Shown here: positions 1 to 7,142 of the stretch, one piece after another
Layout: every line of letters begins with the position of its first letter
Position numbering within the stretch: the first letter of the stretch is position 1
Source of the DNA: Ruminococcaceae bacterium UBA1438
GTDB lineage: Bacteria > Bacillota > Clostridia > Oscillospirales > Acutalibacteraceae
Reading direction: 5' to 3'
DNA length: 12,482 bases
Assembly: GCA_002329285.1 (NCBI GenBank)
Contig: DCTO01000072.1
Span: 1,914-14,395, forward strand
Notes under the pieces: model-generated
What the model was told of the DNA's origin: nothing
Database searches by the model: none
The model's input: only the letters and a program-made list of their open reading frames with translations
Translations under genes and position numbers: made by a program

Positions 1-41
1 CCTTTAACATATTGCATCTCTCTTTCCCAAAAGTTTATTGT

Positions 42-767
42 TTACGGTTCATAGCGAAAGCAGGGCATATAAGATAGCTTAAACAGATTATCTTTATGCT
101 TTTTGTCAATGACTGCTTTGATGTCTTTATCGTCAATCTGCCCTGTTCGGATATAGCGGTCAAGCACCTCATAGGTAAAGCCGAGGTTTTTCTCGTCCGT
201 TTTACCGCAGAGCCCGTCAATCGGCGTTTTATCAACAAGAGCATTCGGAAGTTTTAACAATCTGCCTATCTCCTTAACCTCCTGGACAGTCAGAAATGAG
301 CAGGGACTGAAATCGCCTGCATTGTCGCCGTATCGGGTTGAGTAGCCGACCCAATCCTCACTAAGATTACAGGTGTTGGCAACCCTTCCGTTATGACTTT
401 GTGCAACTGCGTAAAGCGTTGTCATTCGTATTCTTGCAGGGATATTCGTTAGTGTCTGAGGAGTCGCATCAAACGGTAAGGCTGAAATAACACCGTCAAC
501 TGCGGCTTTTATATTCACTGTATAACTTTTTATGTTAAGGTGCTTAACAAGCAGTCTTGCCATATCAATATCCGACTGCTCACCGTTTGGCATCAGTACG
601 CCGATTACTCTATCTCTGCCAAGTGCTTCGACACATAAGGCGGCGACAACGGAGCTGTCCTTTCCGCCTGAAATTCCAACAATTGCATTACAACCTTTTC
701 CGTTTTCTTCAAAAAACTCTCTAATCCATTTAACGCAATCGTCCTTAACCTTCTCTGCATCAAACAT
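42..767 (-). CDS. nadE: Ammonia-dependent NAD+ synthetase
   Basis: Cytoplasmic enzyme that amidates nicotinic acid adenine dinucleotide to NAD+ using ATP and free ammonia, the last step of NAD synthesis. The 241-residue protein has the ATP-pyrophosphatase P-loop SGGKDSS at residues 33-39. The family block NLSEDWVGYSTRYGD lies near 134-148, and a C-terminal TDEKNLGF segment near 190-197. There is no nitrilase/glutaminase domain, so it should use ammonia directly, like the short bacterial NadE type. I chose the ATG at 767 because AGGTGA lies 5 nt before it; an in-frame GTG at 776 would add three residues. It is the fourth gene of the glnA-amt-asnB-nadE series, 16 nt after the asnB stop, so coupled translation is likely. 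Its place beside an ammonium channel fits its ammonia demand (inference). Confidence 0.93.
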   Translation of the reverse strand: MFDAEKVKDDCVKWIREFFEENGKGCNAIVGISGGKDSSVVAALCVEALGRDRVIGVLMPNGEQSDIDMARLLVKHLNIKSYTVNIKAAVDGVISALPFDATPQTLTNIPARIRMTTLYAVAQSHNGRVANTCNLSEDWVGYSTRYGDNAGDFSPCSFLTVQEVKEIGRLLKLPNALVDKTPIDGLCGKTDEKNLGFTYEVLDRYIRTGQIDDKDIKAVIDKKHKDNLFKLSYMPCFRYEP

Positions 768-783
768 TACTATCACCTATCAT

Positions 784-2367
784 TTATTTTCCGCTTTCTC
801 CGTAGTTAGAAAGAACGCGGGCGGAGGGGTCGTTTACATCACAGCCCTCCCATTCTTTATTCGGCATCCAGAAGTCGGCAATCATTTCTGCCTGTCCCGG
901 ATAGTATTTTTCAAATATCTCTCGGTACAAGAGCGATTCCTTTGTGAAGGGCTGTGCGTGGCTGTATTTGAGCCTTAATTTTTCAAATTCGTCGTCTGTA
1001 TACTGACTCTGGGCATATTCCTTGAGGTAGTCCACCATAGAATGACCTACCGCATCTGAAAACGCCGCCTTTTCACGCCAGAGAATAGAATCAGGAAGAA
1101 GCCCCATTCCTTCAAATGCGTGGCGCAGAAGATATTTCCCCTTGCCGTATTTGTTAATTTTAATTTCAGGGTCAAGGCTCATCACATAGCGAACGAAATC
1201 CAAATCGCCGAAGGGTACTCTGGCTTCCAGGGAGCTTACGGAAATACAGCGGTCTGCACGAAGCACATCGTACATATGCAGTTCTCTGATTCGCTTTTCC
1301 GCTTCCTTCTGGAATGCACTAGCTGACGGTGCAAAATCCGTATATTTATAGCCGAACAGTTCGTCTGAAATCTCGCCCGTGAGAAGTACGCGGATATCCG
1401 TCTTTTTGTGGATTGCCTTGCATAAAAGGTACATACCCATACTTGCGCGAACGGTTGTTATATCATATGTTCCGAGAAGCTTTATTAATTCTTCAAGCGA
1501 AGAAATAACTTCATCAGGCGTCATATATATTTCCGTATGATGAGAGCCGATATAATCGGCAACCTGCCTTGCGTATTTCAAATCAATGGCGTCCTCGCTC
1601 ATGCCGATGGCAAAGGTTTCAATTGGTTTTTCGCTTTCCTTTGCCGCTATGGCGCAGACAAGCGAGGAATCCAGACCGCCCGAAAGCAGAAAGCCAACTT
1701 TCGCATCTGATACAAGGCGCTTCTTAACGCCTGATGTCAGCTTATCACAGATAACGCTGCAAGCCGTTTCAACATCATCGTTGCAGATTGTTTCAGCTTT
1801 AGCGATGTCGCAGTAACAAATGAATTCACCATTTTTATAATAATGACCGGGTGGGAACGGCATAATTTTCTCTGCAAGACCGACAAGGTTTTTCGCTTCG
1901 CTTGCAAACAAAATGTTGCCGCTTCCGTCATAGCCGTAATAAAGCGGACGGATACCGATAGGGTCACGGGCGGCGATAAATTCACCTGTTCTGCCGTCAT
2001 AGATAATGCAGGCAAATTCTGCGTCAAGCCTTGCAAACATTTCCACTCCGTATTCAAAATACATAGGAAGAATAATCTCGCAGTCGCTGTCCGACTGAAA
2101 AGAATAACCCTTCTCTTTGAGTAGTTCCTTTTCCTTTTCAAAACCGTAAAGTTCACCGTTGCACACAACGTAGCTTCCGTCACGCTCAAAGGGCTGCATA
2201 CCTGACGGAGTCAGCCCCATAATCGACAGTCTGTGAAAGCCGAGCAGTCCTTTTCCCGTATCCACAATTCTGCTGTCATCGGGTCCGCGCGACTTCGTGC
2301 GTACAAAGCCTTTTTTAAATATTTTCAAATCAGCCTCAGGGCTGCAATATCCCATAATTGAACACAT
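784..2367 (-). CDS. asnB: Asparagine synthetase (glutamine-hydrolysing)
   Basis: Makes asparagine from aspartate, ATP and glutamine in the cytoplasm. The 527-residue protein begins Met-Cys, leaving Cys2 as the N-terminal nucleophile of a class II glutamine amidotransferase. Other glutaminase-domain marks are HRLSI near 45-49, NGELYG at 70-75 and SDCE near 94-97. The synthetase domain follows with the PP-loop SGGLDSS at 229-235, GEISDELFG near 331-339 and LEARVPFGDLDF near 380-391. It is slightly shorter than the roughly 550-residue E. coli AsnB, but both domains look intact. The start follows a purine-rich AAGGAAGAGAG site. It lies 70 bp after amt and 16 nt before nadE on the same strand, and a GC-rich hairpin separates it from amt. 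Related amidotransferases share this fold, but the length and motifs fit AsnB best. Confidence 0.93.
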   Translation of the reverse strand: MCSIMGYCSPEADLKIFKKGFVRTKSRGPDDSRIVDTGKGLLGFHRLSIMGLTPSGMQPFERDGSYVVCNGELYGFEKEKELLKEKGYSFQSDSDCEIILPMYFEYGVEMFARLDAEFACIIYDGRTGEFIAARDPIGIRPLYYGYDGSGNILFASEAKNLVGLAEKIMPFPPGHYYKNGEFICYCDIAKAETICNDDVETACSVICDKLTSGVKKRLVSDAKVGFLLSGGLDSSLVCAIAAKESEKPIETFAIGMSEDAIDLKYARQVADYIGSHHTEIYMTPDEVISSLEELIKLLGTYDITTVRASMGMYLLCKAIHKKTDIRVLLTGEISDELFGYKYTDFAPSASAFQKEAEKRIRELHMYDVLRADRCISVSSLEARVPFGDLDFVRYVMSLDPEIKINKYGKGKYLLRHAFEGMGLLPDSILWREKAAFSDAVGHSMVDYLKEYAQSQYTDDEFEKLRLKYSHAQPFTKESLLYREIFEKYYPGQAEMIADFWMPNKEWEGCDVNDPSARVLSNYGESGK

Positions 2368-2395
2368 AATCTCTCTTCCTTTTTATACGCTTTAT

Positions 2396-2414
2396 GGGCG
2401 GAGAAACTCCGCCC
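2396..2414. other. GC-rich hairpin between amt and asnB
   Basis: A perfect 8-bp inverted repeat (GGGCGGAG / CTCCGCCC) around a 3-nt loop. In the direction of the operon (minus strand) no T-run follows it, so it is unlikely to be an efficient terminator there. On the plus strand it is followed by TTTTATTTG, yet no plus-strand gene ends here. It may stabilise or mark a processing point in the amt-asnB mRNA, or block antisense transcription (inference). Confidence 0.6.
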
Positions 2415-2437
2415 TTTTATTTGTATTAATCAACAAA

Positions 2438-4189
2438 TTAAATGTCGTCTTCGCCTTGCAATGCATCGTATCCATGCTCTCCGGTTCTGACTTTGACAAC
2501 GTCGTCAACCTCATAGATGAAGATTTTGCCGTCGCCGATATTGCCTGTGTAAAGCACTCTTCGTGCCGCCTCTACAACGTCTGAAACGGGAACGGCGGAA
2601 ACTACCATTTCAAGTTTCATTTTCGGGTTGAGATTCATTTCTTCAATCTCAACGCCACGGTATTTCTTAATGTTGTGTCCCTTCTGAACGCCGCAGCCCA
2701 TTACATTGGTTACCGTCATACCCGTTACGCCGATTTCATTCATGGCATCCTTAACTGCTTCAAAGCGTGCAGGATTGAATACCATAACAAGTTTTGTAAG
2801 TTTCGGCTTGCTTTTCGTAATATATGATTCAACAGGTACGGCTCTTTCAACAGGCTCAATCGGAGCGCCGACAATCTCTTTTGCCTCAGGCAGCACCGCC
2901 TTCATAGAGGCGGAGGTTGCTACCGCCATAGCCGGCATAAAGTCCGCATATGCTGACGGGAGGTTATGCTCCGTAGCGTCAAGACCTTTGATTTCCTCTT
3001 CTTCTGAAACACGAAGCCCATGGAATTTCTTAATTGCCGTGAAAACAATCAGCATTGTGCAAACCGTCCAGGCAGCAACTGCGAAAAAGCCGAGCGCCTG
3101 AATACCAAGCTGCTTAAAGCCTCCGCCGTGGAACAGACCTTTACCTACTCCGTCTGCACCTGTAGAAAACAGACCGACTGCGAAGGTTCCCCAGATGCCG
3201 TTTGCCAAATGCACGGCACACGCACCGACGGGGTCGTCAATATGTAATTTCTTATCAATGAATTCAACGGCAACGACAACAAGAACACCCGAAACGGCGC
3301 CGATAATGATGGAGCCGAGTGCATCCGTGCAATCACAGGGAGCGGTAATCGCTACCAAGCCTGCAAGCGAGGCGTTAAGGCTCATCGAAACATCGGGCTT
3401 GCCGTCCTTTACCCAGGTGAAAATCATTGTAACTACCGTTGCAACCGCCGGTGCAAGCGTAGTTGTAACAAAAATTGATGCAAGCATATCAACGCTTGTT
3501 GCGGCAGCACCGTTAAAGCCGTACCATCCGAACCAAAGAATGAACACGCCGAGCGCACCTACCGTCAGGTTGTGCCCGGGGATTGCTCTTGCAATTTTCT
3601 TGCCCGTCTTTTTGTCAAGCTTATATTTGCCGATACGCGGTCCGAGCATTGCTGCACCGATGAACGCTGCAATACCGCCGACCATATGAATAGCCGTTGA
3701 GCCTGCAAAATCGTGGAAGCCGAGTTTAGCAAGCCATCCCTCGCCGTTCCATATCCATCCTGCTTCAACGGGATAAACAACGGCGGAAATTACTGCGGAA
3801 TAAATGCAGTAAGCCGAAAACTTTGTTCTCTCCGCCATAGCGCCTGAAACGATGGTGGCTGCCGTAGCACAGAACACAAGGTTGAACACGAAGTTTGACC
3901 AGTCGAAATGTGCATAATCGGTGAACACGCCGAGCGTCGGCATACCGATAAGACCTCCAAGACATTCCTCGCCCATCATCAAGCCGAATCCGAGCAGAAT
4001 AAACATAACCGCTCCGATACAGAAATCCATCAGGTTTTTCATAATAATATTGCCTGCGTTCTTCGCTCTGGTAAAGCCGCTTTCTACCATGGCAAAGCCG
4101 CACTGCATAAAAAACACAAGCGCCGCACCGATTAAAAACCAAACGCCGAACACGCTGTCTGAAACAGCGGATAAAATTGAATCACTCAT
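2438..4189 (-). CDS. amt: Ammonium transporter with fused C-terminal P-II domain
   Basis: Inner-membrane ammonium channel joined to a nitrogen-sensing P-II (GlnK-like) domain, 583 residues in all. The Amt part (about 1-395) has a series of hydrophobic segments, the family block DFAGSTAIHMVGG (D160, twin-His H168) and ACAVHLANGIWG (second twin-His H327). A linker of about 65 residues follows. The P-II domain (about 463-580) carries QKGH at 502-505, the T-loop YRG at 510-512, the B-loop IGDGKIF at 551-557 and VRTGEHG at 567-573. The position equivalent to the uridylylated Tyr51 of E. coli P-II is Ile515, so that modification cannot occur. I chose the ATG at 4189 because an AGGAGG site precedes it; an upstream in-frame ATG at 4249 has none. 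It lies downstream of glnA behind a long structured leader. Built-in gating of the channel by its own sensor is inference from the known GlnK-Amt partnership. Confidence 0.93.
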   Translation of the reverse strand: MSDSILSAVSDSVFGVWFLIGAALVFFMQCGFAMVESGFTRAKNAGNIIMKNLMDFCIGAVMFILLGFGLMMGEECLGGLIGMPTLGVFTDYAHFDWSNFVFNLVFCATAATIVSGAMAERTKFSAYCIYSAVISAVVYPVEAGWIWNGEGWLAKLGFHDFAGSTAIHMVGGIAAFIGAAMLGPRIGKYKLDKKTGKKIARAIPGHNLTVGALGVFILWFGWYGFNGAAATSVDMLASIFVTTTLAPAVATVVTMIFTWVKDGKPDVSMSLNASLAGLVAITAPCDCTDALGSIIIGAVSGVLVVVAVEFIDKKLHIDDPVGACAVHLANGIWGTFAVGLFSTGADGVGKGLFHGGGFKQLGIQALGFFAVAAWTVCTMLIVFTAIKKFHGLRVSEEEEIKGLDATEHNLPSAYADFMPAMAVATSASMKAVLPEAKEIVGAPIEPVERAVPVESYITKSKPKLTKLVMVFNPARFEAVKDAMNEIGVTGMTVTNVMGCGVQKGHNIKKYRGVEIEEMNLNPKMKLEMVVSAVPVSDVVEAARRVLYTGNIGDGKIFIYEVDDVVKVRTGEHGYDALQGEDDI

Positions 4190-4271
4190 TTTCTGTCCTC
4201 CTATAACAAAACAAGAACGAAAATGCCAAAGTTCGCTTAAATACAGCATTTCGGCGATTCGGATTCGTCTT

Positions 4272-4385
4272 GCTTTGCCTATTCTCTCCTGTGGAATACT
4301 CCCCCAAATCAGGCATACTATCGCAGTCTGAAGTTGTAAAGGCAGGGGGAGTACCCCCTTTACAGGAAGAGAGAACGGGATAAGC
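4272..4385 (-). repeat. Imperfect inverted repeat in the amt leader
   Basis: Two arms, 4272-4305 and 4345-4385, are inverted copies of one pattern. In minus-strand complement order each arm shows GCTT, then TTCTCTC, CTGT and TACTCCCCC, with small insertions in one arm. The core is a perfect 9-bp pairing of TACTCCCCC with GGGGGAGTA (4297-4305 with 4345-4353). The second arm also holds GGGGGTACTCCCCC, which can fold on itself and, with GTAAA/TTTAC flanks, forms a separate hairpin at 4336-4363. The two folds use the same bases and exclude each other. It lies between glnA and amt in the predicted amt mRNA leader. It could be a regulatory RNA switch or a degenerate inserted element. Confidence 0.6.
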
Positions 4386-4428
4386 AGAATAATAGCCGCA
4401 AGCTTTCTACCTACCCCGTTGCAAGTGA

Positions 4429-4437
4429 ATTATAACA
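4429..4437 (-). promoter_or_regulatory. Possible extended -10 promoter for amt
   Basis: On the minus strand just after the glnA stop there is TGTTATAAT, a perfect TATAAT with the TG-N extension. No good -35 box was found at the usual distance. If used, it would start a leader of about 230 nt before amt that includes the inverted repeat. It would let amt be transcribed independently of glnA. Confidence 0.35.
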
Positions 4438-4461
4438 ATTGTAAAGTCTTTTAGTGGTTAA

Positions 4462-5793
4462 TCATATATCTGTCAATTTCCCATTGACTAATCTGTGTTT
4501 GTATTCATCCCATTCGCGCTTCTTACCCTCAATGTAGTTGTTATATACATGCTCGCCGAGAGTTTCTTTGATGAACGGGTCTTTTTCTGCTTCCTTTATT
4601 GCTTCTTCAAGTGAGCCGGGCAAGCAGTCAATGCCTTCCTCTTTCAGTTCTTCATCCGAAAGAACGAAAACGTTTTCATCATAGCTGGGCTTCGGTACAA
4701 GTCCTCGCTTAATACCGTCAAGACCTGCGGCAAGGCAAAGCGCCATTTCAAGATAGGGGTTGCAGGTCGGGTCGGGGCAGCGAAGCTCAACCCTTGTGCC
4801 TTTTCCTCTTGAGGCGGGAATTCTTACAAGGCAGCTTCTGTTTGAGGTTGACCATACTAAATAGCTTGGAGCCTCATAGCCCGGAACAAGCCTTTTGTAT
4901 GAGTTTACGGTTGGGTTTGAAAATATCGCAATACCCTTGACGTGCTCCATAATTCCCGCGATAAAGGAATATGCTTCTTTGGAAAGACCAAGCTCGCCGT
5001 TCGGGTCGTCAAAAACGTTCTTACCTGTTGCGATATCGTAAAGGCTCATATTCGTATGCATACCGCTGCCGTTGATACCGTGAATCGGCTTCGGCATAAA
5101 GGATGCATGTAAGCCGTGCTTGGTTGCGTAGGTTTTAACAACATGCTTAAAGGTCATTACTCTGTCAGCAGTGAGAAGTCCGTCGCCGAACTGGAAGTCA
5201 ATCTCGTGCTGACCCTGTGCAACTTCGTGGTGCGACGCTTCAATGGTATATCCCATTTCTTCAAGCGCAAGGCAGATATCCCTGCGGCAGTTTTCGCCGT
5301 GGTCAATCGGGTTGAGGTCGAAGTAACCTGCCTCATCGCCGAGCTCAATGGTAGGCTTGCCGTCCTCGTCAAGCTTGAAAAGGAAGAATTCACATTCGGG
5401 ACCGACATTGAAGCCGTAGCCGAGCTTCTTTGCTTCCTCCATTACTTTGATTAACACGTTTCTCGGGTCGCCTTCAAACGGTGTTTTATTGTCCGCTTTA
5501 TATACGGAGCAGATAAGTCTGCCCGTCTGAATATTCTCGTGCTTTCTCCAGGGAACGATTGCCCATGTATCGTAATCGGGATGAAGGTACATATCACTCT
5601 CGTCAATACGAACGAAGCCGTCGATGGACGAGCCGTCAAACATACAGTCGTTCTCCAGTGCTTTTTCAAGCTGTGACACCGTAATAGCCACATTCTTCAT
5701 TTTGCCGAACAGGTCAGTAAACTGAAGTCTGACGAATTCAACATTATTTTCCTTTGCGCTCTGTAAAATCTGTTCCTTTGTCATTTTGCTCAT
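4462..5793 (-). CDS. glnA: Glutamine synthetase, type I (alpha subgroup)
   Basis: ATP-dependent synthesis of glutamine from glutamate and ammonium; the main ammonium-fixing step, normally a cytoplasmic dodecamer. The protein is 443 residues, close to the 444 of B. subtilis GlnA. Metal and substrate residues are visible: E133 and E135 in GPECEFF, E190 and E197 in [11 protein letters not shown]246 in GSGMHTN and E336 in [22 protein letters not shown] lies at 293-309. [11 protein letters not shown] at 52-62 includes an arginine at the position linked to glutamine feedback inhibition in the Bacillus enzyme. The NLYDLP-type adenylylation segment of beta enzymes is absent, so control is probably by feedback and at gene expression. 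The start is fixed by AGGAGG at 5801-5806. It is the first gene of the nitrogen operon and is preceded by a leader with three tandem hairpins. Confidence 0.97.
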   Translation of the reverse strand: MSKMTKEQILQSAKENNVEFVRLQFTDLFGKMKNVAITVSQLEKALENDCMFDGSSIDGFVRIDESDMYLHPDYDTWAIVPWRKHENIQTGRLICSVYKADNKTPFEGDPRNVLIKVMEEAKKLGYGFNVGPECEFFLFKLDEDGKPTIELGDEAGYFDLNPIDHGENCRRDICLALEEMGYTIEASHHEVAQGQHEIDFQFGDGLLTADRVMTFKHVVKTYATKHGLHASFMPKPIHGINGSGMHTNMSLYDIATGKNVFDDPNGELGLSKEAYSFIAGIMEHVKGIAIFSNPTVNSYKRLVPGYEAPSYLVWSTSNRSCLVRIPASRGKGTRVELRCPDPTCNPYLEMALCLAAGLDGIKRGLVPKPSYDENVFVLSDEELKEEGIDCLPGSLEEAIKEAEKDPFIKETLGEHVYNNYIEGKKREWDEYKHRLVNGKLTDI

Positions 5794-5828
5794 AGTGTTT
5801 CCTCCTAAAAGTTTTTTATATAGCGAAA

Positions 5829-5977
5829 GGCGCCTTTTGTATTGCTACAAAAGACGCCATTGCCTATCGTCATATTTAAAGGAAAAGAGTCTTTGAGATA
5901 AACTCAAAGACTCCATTGCCCAAATATTCTGTTAAATAGTGAAAGGGTCCTTGAGTTTCCTCAAAGACCCCTTTGCC
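5829..5977 (-). repeat. Three tandem hairpin repeats in the glnA leader
   Basis: Three copies, starting at 5977, 5920 and 5864 on the minus strand (period 57 and 56 nt), each begin GGCAA-A/T-GG-N-GTCTTT and fold into a hairpin. Hairpin 1 (5973-5942) has a GAAA loop, hairpin 2 (5914-5886) a TTTAT loop, and hairpin 3 (5858-5829) a GCAA loop. The ninth base of the repeat is G, A and C in the three copies, and its partner is C, T and G, so the pair changes but pairing is kept. The upper stem also differs in copy 3 (TGTA/TACA instead of GAG/CTC) with pairing kept. Each hairpin is followed by a short T-run of 3-4 bases. The array ends about 22 nt before the glnA ribosome binding site, so it most likely acts in the mRNA as an attenuator, protein-binding array or stability element (inference). 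Confidence 0.8.
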
Positions 5978-5987
5978 TTACAAGTAA

Positions 5988-6016
5988 AGGTTACACCCGT
6001 TTTCCGAAAAAGTCAA
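5988..6016 (-). promoter_or_regulatory. Candidate glnA promoter
   Basis: On the minus strand TTGACT (6016-6011), a 17-nt spacer and TAACCT (5993-5988). The -35 box is near consensus and the -10 box is weak, which would suit an activated or tightly controlled promoter. Transcription would start near 5981 and take the whole triple-hairpin array into the mRNA leader. I found no clear GlnR/TnrA-type TGTNA-N7-TNACA site nearby. Confidence 0.45.
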
Positions 6017-6311
6017 TACACAAATCGATTTTTGTAAAATCTGCTATATTTTTTTCAACATTATCACTTTATGTTAGACAATTTTCATACTTGGACAGCA
6101 AAGATGTTTATTTAAATGTATAATTAACACCATACATATGAAACTAAATAAATTAGTTATAATTATTTCAAAAAAGCTATTATTCGATGACTTTTCACTG
6201 CTTAAGAACTGAGAAAAACACAGAATACTTTTACAGTTTCCGTTTTGCATATTTTTCATCATTTCAAGTGTTGTTATTTGCTAAAAACCATTTTTTACTG
6301 GTCAAGACGGT
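6017..6311. other. AT-rich gap with no recognised gene
   Basis: This stretch lies between the candidate glnA promoter and the terminator of the small accessory unit. It is visibly AT-rich, and the short open frames in it have no recognisable domain or ribosome binding site. I see no tRNA, no clear operator and no terminator here. It may hold upstream control sites for glnA. Confidence 0.5.
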
Positions 6312-6341
6312 AAAGAGAAAAGGCGAGGATTTCTCCTCGCC
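6312..6341 (-). terminator. Rho-independent terminator of the tnpV unit
   Basis: On the minus strand an 8-bp stem GGCGAGGA / TCCTCGCC with a 4-nt loop is followed directly by TTTTCTCTTT. It begins 5 nt after the stop codon of the DUF6809-like gene. It should stop this transcript before it reaches the glnA promoter region. Confidence 0.82.
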
Positions 6342-6346
6342 TCAAC

Positions 6347-6610
6347 TTATGTATATGCTTCTATTATGAATCTTGCACCTAATTTGACACCAACCTTGAA
6401 GCAATCAAGCTCAATAAGGTTTGCAAATTCTTCGCTCGCAGTAAGTAGTCTTTCTAATAACTCGTTTTGCTCATCTGTCAGAGTTGCTTTCAAACATTCC
6501 TGATTTTGATTGACTAACCTTAGTGCTTCCTTGTATCTTGTATTGTTTTCAATGCGACTATATTCTGTCGGTGTAATATTGCCGTACCAAAGTTCTTCAA
6601 GAATATCCAT
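6347..6610 (-). CDS. DUF6809-like small protein of mobile-element type
   Basis: An 87-residue protein of unknown function. It begins MDILEELWYGNITPTE and resembles, as I recall it, the DUF6809 family: small proteins in Clostridia often found on mobile elements next to TnpV. It is hydrophilic and probably helical, with no signal peptide or membrane segment. An ATG at 6625 lies in the same frame, but the ATG at 6610 is preferred because a GCGAGG site precedes it. That site overlaps the end of the tnpV-like gene, whose stop is 4 nt upstream. The tight spacing implies coupled translation, and a terminator follows at once. Family assignment is by pattern memory only. Confidence 0.72.
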   Translation of the reverse strand: MDILEELWYGNITPTEYSRIENNTRYKEALRLVNQNQECLKATLTDEQNELLERLLTASEEFANLIELDCFKVGVKLGARFIIEAYT

Positions 6611-6614
6611 AACA

Positions 6615-6992
6615 TTACCTCGCATAAATCACTTCGTTATAGACAATCTCTCTTGCTTGGTTAGCGATATTCGTCATCTTTTGCACCCACAGCATTTGGT
6701 TATCAGCCTTCAGCTGTTCTGTAACACCTTGCTTTTCGGCAAGCTGCTTTACAAGTGTATCGTACACCTCCATCGCTCTGGCATCCACCTCGTGCAAATG
6801 CGTATTCAATTTACATTGTACCATAAGTGAGCTACAAAACGCAGGGCGATGCTCTTTGATATAATCATAATACCTCATCCCCCAAATACCGATTTCATAA
6901 TTTGTTTCAGTTGATATAAGGTTTGGTAGATACACACCACTCACAAGTGTATAGTCAAGTCCGTTTTTCTTATCAGTAATATGCTTTTTCAT
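6615..6992 (-). CDS. tnpV: TnpV-family transposon-encoded protein
   Basis: A 125-residue protein matching the TnpV family, accessory proteins first named on the Tn4451-type mobilizable transposons of clostridia; their biochemical role is not settled. Family-like features are the opening KKHITDKKNGLDYTL, the block IGIWGMRYYDYIKEHR near 34-49, TEQLKADNQMLWVQKM near 91-106 and the ending AREIVYNEVIYA. I placed the start at the ATG at 6992, which has GGAGG 8 nt upstream; a longer frame from a TTG at 7007 would overlap that site. It forms a two-gene unit with the DUF6809-like gene. No recombinase (TnpX-type) or mobilization gene is present in the window, so this looks like a remnant or a minimal cargo unit. 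It sits between two core metabolic units. Confidence 0.82.
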   Translation of the reverse strand: MKKHITDKKNGLDYTLVSGVYLPNLISTETNYEIGIWGMRYYDYIKEHRPAFCSSLMVQCKLNTHLHEVDARAMEVYDTLVKQLAEKQGVTEQLKADNQMLWVQKMTNIANQAREIVYNEVIYAR

Positions 6993-7040
6993 TGCATTTT
7001 CCTCCAATATTAAAGTTGATTATTGTTGTAAAATGCAAAA

Positions 7041-7087
7041 TGCCGTAACGATTGTTTCTACTTACTTTCAAAACCTTCGTTATGGCA
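7041..7087. repeat. Inverted repeat upstream of tnpV
   Basis: Arms TGCCGTAACGA (7041-7051) and TCGTTATGGCA (7077-7087) are inverted copies with one difference, separated by 25 nt. They lie about 50-95 bp upstream of the tnpV-like start. It could be an operator for the small unit, a recombination end, or chance. Confidence 0.4.
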
Positions 7088-7142
7088 CCTTCTCTAAAGA
7101 ATGTTAGCTCTAAAATCGCATCTTTTTCGTGATAATTGCGTT

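Noticed and set aside
1..17. Possible start of a further operon gene on the minus strand (ATG at 17 or 10) after nadE.
   Set aside because: Only a few codons are visible, and the upstream purines (GAGAG) are a weak ribosome binding site. It cannot be told apart from chance without sequence beyond the window.
1737..2189. Open frame of 150 codons on the minus strand within asnB in another frame.
   Set aside because: It overlaps the intact AsnB glutaminase domain, which has all its motifs, and has no family features of its own.
3195..3689. Long open frame (164 codons) on the plus strand opposite amt.
   Set aside because: It is the antisense shadow of the amt coding region, is low-complexity in appearance, and lacks a ribosome binding site.
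4190..4249. Upstream start for amt at 4249 adding 20 residues.
   Set aside because: The added residues do not resemble an Amt N-terminus, and the ATG at 4189 has an AGGAGG site immediately upstream while 4249 has none.
5829..5977. Reading the glnA hairpin array as an ANTAR antiterminator target.
   Set aside because: ANTAR targets, as known, are two hairpins with six-base loops of fixed pattern. Here there are three hairpins with loops GAAA, TTTAT and GCAA, and no strong terminator follows.
5829..5977. Reading the tandem units as a CRISPR array.
   Set aside because: There are only three units, the conserved part is itself the hairpin, the intervening sequence is short and AT-rich, and no cas genes are present.
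5988..6130. Search for a GlnR/TnrA-type operator (TGTNA-N7-TNACA) upstream of glnA.
   Set aside because: Several TGT-containing stretches were compared by eye and none completes the second half-site.
6074..6262. Open frame of about 62 codons on the minus strand in the AT-rich gap.
   Set aside because: No ribosome binding site or recognisable domain, and the composition is that of translated AT-rich non-coding DNA.
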